DNA from: Mycoplasmatota bacterium
Lineage (GTDB): Bacteria; Bacillota_I; Bacilli_A; Izemoplasmatales; Hujiaoplasmataceae
Direction of reading: 5' to 3'
Length of the DNA stretch: 64,000 bases
Assembly: GCA_027859085.1 (NCBI GenBank)
Contig: JAQIBJ010000077.1
Span: 1 to 64,000 of the forward strand
Shown here: one piece after another, positions 19,657 through 28,387 of the stretch
Numbering within the stretch: position 1 is the stretch's first letter
How the letters are laid out: the number at the start of each line of letters is the position of its first letter
Notes under the pieces: model-generated
Databases searched by the model: none
What the model was told of the DNA's origin: nothing
Seen by the model: the letters and a program-made list of their open reading frames with translations, nothing else
Made by a program: the position numbers and the translations under genes

Positions 19657-21495
19657 TTAATATTCTTTTTTCATTAACACTTCTAATTCATGATATCTTT
19701 CATTTAATTCCTTTTCTAAATCTTTTAATAGGCTATTTTCTTGTTTGTATCTTAATCTATCTGTATATACTTCTTTTTCAAATAAAATCTGTCTTTGGTC
19801 GTCAATCTTTTTTTCGATATCAAAAATAGCTGTTTCCATTTTTTTCATTTCGTCATCTAAAGAAAATTTCTTTTTTGGTTTTGATCTCGTTTCTTTTTTC
19901 ACTTCTTTTTTTACTTGTTCGCCAATATAGTCACTGTAATTACCATGATATACTTCTAATTTGTCACCAATACTAATTATTTTACTAGCAACCTTATTAA
20001 TGAAATACCGATCATGTGAAATAAACAACATAGGTCCTTCATAAGCTTCGAATACATCTTCTATTACGTTTTTAGTATCAATATCTAAATGGTTGGTAGG
20101 CTCATCTAGTATTAATAAATCTGGTTCTTCAAGCATTAAAAATAATAAATGAAGTTTTACTAACTCTCCGCCACTTAACATAGAGATATATTTATGCACA
20201 TCGTCTTGAGTAAACATTACTTTTGCCAAGTCAGTTCTTACTTCAGTCAATGTCCTTGTTGGATAGATTGAATGTATTGTTTCAAGTAGTGTTTTACTTT
20301 TATTAAATTGTTGAAGATTTTGATCAAAATAACCAATCTTTAATTGTTTATTAAATTTAACTTCTCCACTTAAAGGTTTTATAGTTGACATAATTGTCTT
20401 AATTAGAGTTGTTTTCCCCGATCCATTCGGACCTATAATACCGACTTTTTCAAATCCTCTCATCTTAAAATTAATTGATTTTAGTAGCGGTTCATCATAG
20501 CCTATGGTTAAATCATTTAATTCTAAAATATAGATATTCGTAGGTCTTCTTGTTTTAAAACCGATATTAACTTTTGAAGAAGATTGTGTCGGTTTGTCAT
20601 ATTTATCAATTCTGTCAATCTTCTTTATTCTATCTTGTGCTGATTTTGCTTTTTTTGCTTTATATCTAAATCTATCCACAAAACTTTGAAGATGTTGGAT
20701 TTCTTTTTGTTGCTTTTCGTATAATTTCATCATGCGTTCATAACGATTGACTTTTTCAATTTCGTAATCATCATAATTTCCATGATAAGTTTCTAAAGAT
20801 TGTTGGTCAATTTCAAATATTTTTTTACAAACTTTATTGATAAAATATTTATCATGAGTAATGACAAACACCGCTTTTTGATAAGATCTTAAATAGTCTT
20901 CTAACCATTCAATAATTTCTATATCCATATGATTAGTCGGCTCATCAAGAAGTAATATATCCGGTTCAACCATTAATAGTTTCGCAAATGCAATTCTTGT
21001 TTTTTCTCCACCTGAAAATGTTTTAATTTTTCTATTATATTCATCTTTTTTGAATCCAAAATGGCTTAATAATGTGTCGATTTTAACCAAATAACTATAA
21101 CCACCTAGATGATTAAATTTATCTTCCATTCTTGAATATCTTGCTAAGAGTTCAGGTGTATAATCATGTTTCATTTCATTTTGAATGATTGTTAATTGTT
21201 TTTCAACAGCAATAACATCGTTAAAAACTTTTAGCACTTCTTCATATAATGAGTGGTTCTCATTTTCGATGATGTTTTGTGATAAATAGCCGATTTTTGT
21301 TTGGCCATGGATAAAAACATCTCCTTGATCAGGTGACAATTCATTAAGTATAATCTTAAATAAAGTTGATTTCCCAGTTCCGTTTTTTCCGATGAGTGCG
21401 ATTTTATCTTTTTGATTAATATCTAAACTGACATTTTCAAATAATAAATCAGCACCAAAAGATTTAGAAACTTGATTTAATCTTAAAACGCTCAT
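19657..21495 (-). CDS. ABC-F family ATPase with C-terminal coiled coil (YdiF/Uup-like)
   Basis: Two ABC domains, TFSGGEKTRIAFAK, LLLDEPTNHMD, LLILDEPTNHLD, no TM domain. Confidence 0.95.
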   Translation of the reverse strand: MSVLRLNQVSKSFGADLLFENVSLDINQKDKIALIGKNGTGKSTLFKIILNELSPDQGDVFIHGQTKIGYLSQNIIENENHSLYEEVLKVFNDVIAVEKQLTIIQNEMKHDYTPELLARYSRMEDKFNHLGGYSYLVKIDTLLSHFGFKKDEYNRKIKTFSGGEKTRIAFAKLLMVEPDILLLDEPTNHMDIEIIEWLEDYLRSYQKAVFVITHDKYFINKVCKKIFEIDQQSLETYHGNYDDYEIEKVNRYERMMKLYEKQQKEIQHLQSFVDRFRYKAKKAKSAQDRIKKIDRIDKYDKPTQSSSKVNIGFKTRRPTNIYILELNDLTIGYDEPLLKSINFKMRGFEKVGIIGPNGSGKTTLIKTIMSTIKPLSGEVKFNKQLKIGYFDQNLQQFNKSKTLLETIHSIYPTRTLTEVRTDLAKVMFTQDDVHKYISMLSGGELVKLHLLFLMLEEPDLLILDEPTNHLDIDTKNVIEDVFEAYEGPMLFISHDRYFINKVASKIISIGDKLEVYHGNYSDYIGEQVKKEVKKETRSKPKKKFSLDDEMKKMETAIFDIEKKIDDQRQILFEKEVYTDRLRYKQENSLLKDLEKELNERYHELEVLMKKEY

Positions 21496-21518
21496 AATAT
21501 AACCTCTTTAATACAAAA

Positions 21519-21540
21519 AGAAACAGATTTCTCTGTTTCT
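21519..21540 (-). terminator. Terminator downstream of the small membrane protein gene
   Basis: AGAAACAGA-tttc-TCTGTTTCT followed on minus strand by TTTTGTATT. Confidence 0.55.
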
Positions 21541-21770
21541 CAGCTAACTAAAATATTGATGCCGACACCAATAAAATATATACCAATTAGAATAAGAATG
21601 GCACCGAAAATCCTGGTCATAATAACCGCCTTATTTGACGGCGTGCTAGAACTTTTGTATTTCATATCTTGTAACCTTCTGATAGTTTTATCAGCTTTAA
21701 AAAGGAATTTAAAACCTATTAAACCGAAAAATAATCCAAAAATTATTGTGAATATTGCTGGCACAATCAT
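21540..21770 (-). CDS. Small two-TM membrane protein, function unknown
   Basis: Two hydrophobic segments, co-oriented and adjacent to 21773-22639. Confidence 0.6.
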   Translation of the reverse strand: MIVPAIFTIIFGLFFGLIGFKFLFKADKTIRRLQDMKYKSSSTPSNKAVIMTRIFGAILILIGIYFIGVGINILVS

Positions 21771-21772
21771 AA

Positions 21773-22639
21773 TTAATCTTCATCCTTTACAACGTTTTCG
21801 TTCTTGTGATCAAGCACTTTAGGATTAGAGATAATATGATTAAGTTCTTTTAATGATAAACTATTATACAATCCATCACAGATTCGTTCATCAATAACAA
21901 TACCTAATTCCATAATTTTTTTTACAGAAAATTCATTTTTGTTTGGGTTCGTCACAACGGGTTGGTATGTTTCTTTTCCCATAGAAACAAATGTACCAGT
22001 TGTCCCAAAATTATAAATATGATGATACACCGGACTCATTTTAATTGATCTTGAATTAACTAAAAATACAGATGTATGAAATGGTGATGCATCAAGGAGT
22101 GTTCTCGGTAACATACCGTGTTTATCTAACCACATAAAAAATCTTACAGAACCTTTAATAAGAAAATTAGGTCCTTTTGTAAATAAATTTGCTAGTTTAT
22201 CTGCAATATTTTTCTTTTGAACACCCTTATTTAGTTTCAAGATTTCATGTATCTTACCTTGAACATCATAAATAGATTCAGTGCCATCAAAAGTTAATTT
22301 TATTGTGGTTTCCTCTGCGCTATCAACCAATCTTTTTTTAATAGCAAGTGATATTTGGATATTATTTCTTTTGTAAATACGTCCATTTACAATAAAGCGA
22401 TTTAATTTAGGCCTTAGTGAAATAACTCTAACAAAAGCAGATATTACAACATCCATATAATCAACTTTAACGCCTTCTTCTCGTCTTTTATTTAGAATGT
22501 ATGCATCAAGTTTTGAACAGTCTAATGACTCTGTTTTCATAACCATTGCATCATTCCTATGAAACATAATATGTGGAACGAGTTTCATAAATGGATCAAT
22601 ATTTTTCACTTTTTTCCCATCGCTTCTATATCCGAACAT
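21773..22639 (-). CDS. Stand-alone 2-oxoacid dehydrogenase acyltransferase (E2 catalytic)-like protein
   Basis: VDYMDVVISAFVRVISLRPKLNRF, FVSMGKE, VIDERICDGLYNSLSLKEL; no lipoyl domain; start MFGYRSDGKKV with GAGGG. Confidence 0.75.
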   Translation of the reverse strand: MFGYRSDGKKVKNIDPFMKLVPHIMFHRNDAMVMKTESLDCSKLDAYILNKRREEGVKVDYMDVVISAFVRVISLRPKLNRFIVNGRIYKRNNIQISLAIKKRLVDSAEETTIKLTFDGTESIYDVQGKIHEILKLNKGVQKKNIADKLANLFTKGPNFLIKGSVRFFMWLDKHGMLPRTLLDASPFHTSVFLVNSRSIKMSPVYHHIYNFGTTGTFVSMGKETYQPVVTNPNKNEFSVKKIMELGIVIDERICDGLYNSLSLKELNHIISNPKVLDHKNENVVKDED

Positions 22640-22776
22640 AATTCCCTCACTTTTCGTACTTATTAATTTTATCACAAATCGCATTCTTTGGCAATATAAA
22701 ACAAATCAACAATGTATCTATATTTATTTTTTTATTTATGATATAATTTTAAAAGTACAGATATAAGGAGATATAT

Positions 22777-23508
22777 ATGGATAAAACGAGAATTAAAAAA
22801 ACGATTATACCGTTAACAATTGTCATGTTATTTTTGTTAGTTACTTATTTTGGAAATCAATTGTATGCTGAAACATTTGGAAACCCCGGTGTTGATTATA
22901 GCTATATTTTTAAAGATTTTAATGAGAGTGTTCCTTTCGTAAGTTGGCATATATATCCTTATATAATTGCATACCCATTTTGGTTTTTTTCTTTTCTATA
23001 TATTGGTTATCGTTCTGAAAAAAATATGTATATTATTTCAACTGTTGCAGTCGTCGCTTTTATAATTTGTGGTATTTGGTACTTTTTTTGGCAATCTGAT
23101 GTTGAAGCATGGAGAACCACTTCTGGATTGTTCATAGACGGCAATTATCTAACGCCTAGAACTGATTTGAATTTTACAGAAAGCATTGTCATGTGGATTT
23201 ATCAATCAGCTGGCCCAAGAAACGCTTTACCTTCAATGCATACAATTTCAAGTTGGGTAGCAATTCTTGGTGTTCGCTTAGATAAAAATATGCCTAAATT
23301 ACCAAAATCAATTATTTATGTCATAGCGATTATAATTATTATTGCAACACAAACTTTAAAACAACATTATATTATTGACTTAATTGTTGGTGTTTTCTTA
23401 ACTGAAGCTATCTTTTGGGTTGTTATTAAACTAAAATGGTATAAATATATTGGAAAAATTTTAAAAAAAATAAATGTAAAATTTAATCTCAAACAAAAAG
23501 AAGACTAA
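22777..23508 (+). CDS. PAP2-superfamily membrane phosphatase
   Basis: RNALPSMHTISSWV and KQHYIIDLIVGVFLTE motifs, multiple TMs. Confidence 0.85.
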   Translation: MDKTRIKKTIIPLTIVMLFLLVTYFGNQLYAETFGNPGVDYSYIFKDFNESVPFVSWHIYPYIIAYPFWFFSFLYIGYRSEKNMYIISTVAVVAFIICGIWYFFWQSDVEAWRTTSGLFIDGNYLTPRTDLNFTESIVMWIYQSAGPRNALPSMHTISSWVAILGVRLDKNMPKLPKSIIYVIAIIIIIATQTLKQHYIIDLIVGVFLTEAIFWVVIKLKWYKYIGKILKKINVKFNLKQKED

Positions 23509-23524
23509 GTCTTCTTTTTGTTTG
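23490..23524. terminator. Bidirectional terminator between convergent PAP2 and pyk genes
   Basis: CAAACAAAAAGAAGAC-taa-GTCTTCTTTTTGTTTG, 16-bp perfect stem. Confidence 0.7.
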
Positions 23525-23526
23525 CC

Positions 23527-24948
23527 CTATTCTTCAATATCAATAATTCTCATGGTATTTGTAAACCCATGTTTTTGTCCCCAACCTGATGTAATAACAA
23601 GTGTATCTCCAACTTTAAATCCAAAATCTTTAGCGACTTCAATTGCAACTTTATCATGGAATTTCAAATCAGTTACATTTTCCCCTAGTGATGCAAACAC
23701 ACCACAATAATATGATAATCTTTGACAAGTTTCAATATTATCAGTGATAGCAATAATAGGAACTGCAGGTCTAAATTTTGACATTCTTTTTGCTGTGCCT
23801 CCCGTTTCAGTAAATGCAATAATCACTTCTGCATGTGGTAAAGCTAAGACAGTTTGACTCACAGCAATTCCAATAGCATCATTGGTGGTTTGATGTGAAG
23901 TCTTAATTGATTTTGATAATTTTACTTCATAATCTATGGTTTCTTCAATCGCTTTTGCAATTGTATCCATTGTTAATACTGATTCAACAGGATACTCTCC
24001 AATTGCACTTTCACCAGATAACATGATAGCATCTGAACCATCTAAAATAGCATTGGCCACATCATTAGCTTCTGCTCTAGTAGGTCTTGGTGAGTGCATC
24101 ATCGATTCTAACATATGCGTTGCAGTTATCACAGGTTTTCCAACTTCGTTTGCTTTCGCTATAATTTTCTTTTGATAAATTGGAACCAATTGAGTAGATA
24201 CTTCAACACCTAAATCTCCTCTAGCCACCATGACGCCATCAGTGACTTCTAGAATTCCATCAAGATTATCGACGCCCTCTTGATTTTCGATTTTAGCAAT
24301 GATTTCTATGTCTTCTCCGCCAACTTCTTTAAGAATTTCTTTCACAGCCAATATATCACTTTTCCTTCTTACAAATGAAAGAGCAATCATATCTACCTTT
24401 TGCTCAACAGCAAAACGTAAATCTGCATCATCCTTTTCAGAAATAAACGGCATTGTCAATTTAGCATTTGGTACATTCACACCTTTTTTACTCTTAATAA
24501 CCCCAGAATTCCAAACAATACATTCTAAAGAGTCTTTTTCAACTTTTTGAATGTCTAATCTCATTTTTCCATCATCAATTAATAAGAAATCTCCGACATT
24601 AACATCTTCAAACAATTCATCTGCTGTTATATAAAATGATTCCTTTGTTCCTAAAACGGGCTTTCTGACAACCTTTACCACATCTCCTTTGGTAAATTCT
24701 TGTCCACCATTTTTAAAGTCTCCAGTCCTAATTTCCGGACCTTTTGTGTCGGCCATAATCCCAATAAACCTATTGAGTTTCTTAGAAACTGATCTAATCA
24801 TTTTGATTCTATTTTTATGTTCTTCATGATTTCCATGCGAGAAGTTGAGACGTCCAACATTCATACCCGCGTCAATCATTTTTTCTATCATTTCTGGTGT
24901 GTCTATTGCCGGACCAATGGTACAAATAATTTTTGTTTTTCTTTTCAT
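23527..24948 (-). CDS. pyk: Pyruvate kinase
   Basis: KIICTIGPA, MVARGDLGVEV, ITATHMLESMMHSPRPTRAEANDVANAI. Confidence 0.97.
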   Translation of the reverse strand: MKRKTKIICTIGPAIDTPEMIEKMIDAGMNVGRLNFSHGNHEEHKNRIKMIRSVSKKLNRFIGIMADTKGPEIRTGDFKNGGQEFTKGDVVKVVRKPVLGTKESFYITADELFEDVNVGDFLLIDDGKMRLDIQKVEKDSLECIVWNSGVIKSKKGVNVPNAKLTMPFISEKDDADLRFAVEQKVDMIALSFVRRKSDILAVKEILKEVGGEDIEIIAKIENQEGVDNLDGILEVTDGVMVARGDLGVEVSTQLVPIYQKKIIAKANEVGKPVITATHMLESMMHSPRPTRAEANDVANAILDGSDAIMLSGESAIGEYPVESVLTMDTIAKAIEETIDYEVKLSKSIKTSHQTTNDAIGIAVSQTVLALPHAEVIIAFTETGGTAKRMSKFRPAVPIIAITDNIETCQRLSYYCGVFASLGENVTDLKFHDKVAIEVAKDFGFKVGDTLVITSGWGQKHGFTNTMRIIDIEE

Positions 24949-24957
24949 AATTTCCTC

Positions 24958-26862
24958 CTAATATTTCCAAACTAATTGTGCACTGTTTCTTTTAATTTTA
25001 ATGGTGCCCAGATAATGTTGGTATTTTATATCATATTCTAATCTTCTAATGTTTTTTGGAATCAATGAATCGACTATAAATCTCTGACCTTTATATCTTA
25101 ATCCACTTAAACGAAAAATCACAAACATATATACCAGACCCATCAAGCCAAAATCAATTCCTTGACTATTTATCAATAATGATTCTTCAAAAACCGAAAC
25201 AGAATCAAAGAATTTAGTAAAATCTTTATTTTTCATTATATCACTTGAAACAAGATTTAAAAGTAATTGATTTAAATTAAAATTTTTAGATTGCTCTGAA
25301 AAATATTTAATATTGGCATTTATTTCATTTGATTTGAACTCATCATTAAACATAATAAATAAAAAGAACTGGTCAATTAATATATTCATAGAACCCTCTT
25401 TTATATCCAAACTCTCTCTCTCTTTATCAACTAAGTAATTTTGATAAGGATAAATCAAATGGTTATTGTTAGGTTTTAAAATATATATCTTACGATTGAG
25501 TTCATTTATATTTTTTATAAATTCTTTCAAATCACTTTTACTGAATCTATTTACAACACTCGATTTCTTATTTGGATTTATCCATAATTTAACTGTCCTC
25601 ACTGCATAACGAATCAAATAATTAGTGAAAGTATGATTGTTTATATGCTTCAATGAATGATTTAGGTTTGAAACATTATTAAAATCAAAATGAGTTTCTA
25701 TGAGATTCATTTCGCAATAATCTATATAGAATCGGCATATTTCAATTGATAATTCAAGAACAGATTCATCGATTAATGAGAGATCATTTGTAATCTCTTG
25801 ATACAATTCAATTAAATATATTAATAAAGCACCTTTGTAAATGGTTCTGTTTCCTGAATTAAAATCCTTAACACTGTCAATAATAATTGCGCCCTGAAAG
25901 CCTAAGCTTACAGCATCACTTTTATACTGTTTAATGTTTTGTATTCGTTTCAATAATTTCCGCTTTGCTATATTTGGATCATTATAAATATAAAATAGTA
26001 TCTGCATATATTCTTCAAATCCTGTTTGGTTTAAAGAATGTAAAGAAGGAAAGTTATTGAGATGTTGTCTATAAACATACGCCAATAACAAATCCATTTT
26101 TTTATTACTAATAATGTCCATTTTGTGTTGCTGGAACTCTGCTTTTTTGTATTTGATGTGATCTTTTTTTATCTTTTCATATGTTTGATTTAGTTTATAT
26201 TTCAATAATTTTTTCAATCGTCTTACACGCGGATCATAGCCAATAACTTTGGTTATTGTATATGTTCTATTTGCTTCAGCATCTATTATATAGTGTTCAG
26301 TAGGTTCATTTGATTTATTGCGATTTTTATGTCTGAAATCCTTATGATACATTAAAACCATATATCCACTATTTGAAGTTTTTAAAGTCATCTCATGAAG
26401 TTTAGATTTTAATAACATAACATCCTGACCGGGCATGATACAAGTATCATCAATTCCATGATATAAATCAATAGTAAAATTTTCACTTGTCTTAAATTTA
26501 TATTGCATATAAATAACCATTTCATGCTCATCTATAAATCTTTCACTATCAATGGTAACTTTTACACCATCGATAAGATATGTCGTTGATCTAGTTAGAA
26601 TATCTTCTTCTAATTTGTAAGTTTGTAAATGAGAAATTGGCTTTTGAAACTTAGGACTCAAAAGTTGATTATTGGCTTTTAGAATCGTAAATAATGGATT
26701 AAACAATACTTTTTTACTACATTCATCATAAACAGTAAAAACAGGTGTATCCTTAACAGCATTTTCTTCTAAAATACCAAGTAAAAACACTTTACCATTT
26801 GTGAGAGAAAATCGCTGATTATTAAATTTTAATTTAGCAATATCTTTGGTCTTTAACTCCAT
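24958..26862 (-). CDS. GH65-fold (maltose/trehalose phosphorylase-like) protein, probably catalytically inactive
   Basis: ILTRSTTYLIDGVKVTIDSERFIDEHEMVIYMQYKF...HGIDD; YNDPNIAKRKLLKRIQNIKQYKSDAVSLGFQGAIII; INNHTFTNYL; QGIDFGLMGLVYMFVIFRLSGLRYKG. Confidence 0.7.
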   Translation of the reverse strand: MELKTKDIAKLKFNNQRFSLTNGKVFLLGILEENAVKDTPVFTVYDECSKKVLFNPLFTILKANNQLLSPKFQKPISHLQTYKLEEDILTRSTTYLIDGVKVTIDSERFIDEHEMVIYMQYKFKTSENFTIDLYHGIDDTCIMPGQDVMLLKSKLHEMTLKTSNSGYMVLMYHKDFRHKNRNKSNEPTEHYIIDAEANRTYTITKVIGYDPRVRRLKKLLKYKLNQTYEKIKKDHIKYKKAEFQQHKMDIISNKKMDLLLAYVYRQHLNNFPSLHSLNQTGFEEYMQILFYIYNDPNIAKRKLLKRIQNIKQYKSDAVSLGFQGAIIIDSVKDFNSGNRTIYKGALLIYLIELYQEITNDLSLIDESVLELSIEICRFYIDYCEMNLIETHFDFNNVSNLNHSLKHINNHTFTNYLIRYAVRTVKLWINPNKKSSVVNRFSKSDLKEFIKNINELNRKIYILKPNNNHLIYPYQNYLVDKERESLDIKEGSMNILIDQFFLFIMFNDEFKSNEINANIKYFSEQSKNFNLNQLLLNLVSSDIMKNKDFTKFFDSVSVFEESLLINSQGIDFGLMGLVYMFVIFRLSGLRYKGQRFIVDSLIPKNIRRLEYDIKYQHYLGTIKIKRNSAQLVWKY

Positions 26863-27032
26863 AAAGTTTAGCTCTCCTTACACTTTACTGACTATATTAT
26901 ATCTTTTTTTTAATATTAAACCAAGACATAGATTATATAAAGGGATTTAATTGTTCTTTTCAACTTTTATTTGTTGCTTTTTTTAAGTTTATTTGATAAA
27001 ATAATAACGCTATACGTATGGAGGTGAAAATC

Positions 27033-27293
27033 ATGGCTAATAACAAACAACAAAAGAAACGTAACATTCAAAATCAAAAAAGACGTCTTGCAAATGCATC
27101 TTTTAAATCTTCTTTAAAAACTGCAATCAAAAAAGTTGAAGCAGCTGTTAAAAATGGTGAAAAAGAGAATGCAACAGACTATTTAAACTACGCATTCAAG
27201 AAAATCGACAAAAGTGTTGCTAAAGGTATCCAACATAAAAACTATGCTAGCAGACAAAAAGCTCGTTTATCTAGAAAAGTAAATACATTATAA
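27033..27293 (+). CDS. rpsT: 30S ribosomal protein S20
   Basis: MANNKQQKKRNIQNQKRRLANASFKSSLKTAIKKV...KNYASRQKARLSRKVN. Confidence 0.95.
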   Translation: MANNKQQKKRNIQNQKRRLANASFKSSLKTAIKKVEAAVKNGEKENATDYLNYAFKKIDKSVAKGIQHKNYASRQKARLSRKVNTL

Positions 27294-27356
27294 GGCATAC
27301 AAATAGAATAAATAATGAATAGCGTTCGTATTGCGAATGTTTTTATTTATATAATA

Positions 27357-27380
27357 AAAAGACACTGAAAAGTGTCTTTT
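27357..27380. terminator. Bidirectional terminator (rpsT / holA convergent)
   Basis: AAAAGACACT-gaaa-AGTGTCTTTT. Confidence 0.7.
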
Positions 27381-28338
27381 ATGCTTTTAATAAGAATAAC
27401 TCTAGTCCATTTGCTTTATCAACTTGACCACTTTTTATACGATAGTCTAAATCAGATAACGCAGAAATATGATTTTCTAGCTGGTTATAGCTAATTTCTT
27501 CTGCATTTTTTTTCATGTAATAAGCTCTCCCGCTTGATACTTTAAAATAACCCATGACATCTTTTTGAGAATATCCTAAATTTAATAATGACTTTGTATG
27601 AAGCATTTCCATAAATTTATTAGATATCGTCGAAAGCATCCAAATTTCATTGGTATTGATTTCTTTTAAATCTTTATAGATATCCATTAGTTTGACTTTA
27701 TTTTTTTCGATTAAAGCGTTCACTAAACTAAATATATTCTCATCAATATCTTTACTGGTGATTTGCATAATCATTTCCGAATTTATAATTTCTTTATCTC
27801 TTGCAAAAGATATTAATTTAGTCACTTCATTATTCACACTGTCTAAATCATGATTAATTCTATTAACAAATTGAGTCAATGCAAAAGGTTCTATTTTCAA
27901 TTCGTTTTCACGCAATTTTTCTTTGACAAAATCATAGACATTAAAATTCTTATTATGATTATACTCTTCACTCACAATGTTTTTCTTTAAAAACTTTACT
28001 ATCTTCTTATGTCCGTCCAATTTTTCATAGGGTGCTTGAATAACCATAATTGTCTCAGGAACATTCATGCTGCAAAATCGAATCAAGTCTTCAATTTCAT
28101 CTTCAGTTGATTTTCCTTGCCTAATTAAAAAACTAGAATTACGAATGATAACACCCTTTTTATCAACTAAAAAAGGCAACGTTAAAGCATTTGATAACGC
28201 TATATGTAAGCCTGTTTCTTCAAAATCATATACTTCAATCGCATCTTCTGGAACTTCAAATTGTTCAAAGATGCGATTTGTTTGTTCTTTTATTGAAAAA
28301 TGATTATCACCATATAATAAATAACAATGTTTATTCAT
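27379..28338 (-). CDS. holA: DNA polymerase III subunit delta
   Basis: YLLYGDNHFSIKEQTNRI; synteny with comEC/rpsT. Confidence 0.9.
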   Translation of the reverse strand: MNKHCYLLYGDNHFSIKEQTNRIFEQFEVPEDAIEVYDFEETGLHIALSNALTLPFLVDKKGVIIRNSSFLIRQGKSTEDEIEDLIRFCSMNVPETIMVIQAPYEKLDGHKKIVKFLKKNIVSEEYNHNKNFNVYDFVKEKLRENELKIEPFALTQFVNRINHDLDSVNNEVTKLISFARDKEIINSEMIMQITSKDIDENIFSLVNALIEKNKVKLMDIYKDLKEINTNEIWMLSTISNKFMEMLHTKSLLNLGYSQKDVMGYFKVSSGRAYYMKKNAEEISYNQLENHISALSDLDYRIKSGQVDKANGLELFLLKA

Positions 28339-28387
28339 GAAAACCTCTCTTTATCCATAGAATATTATACCATAAATAATAATGAAT

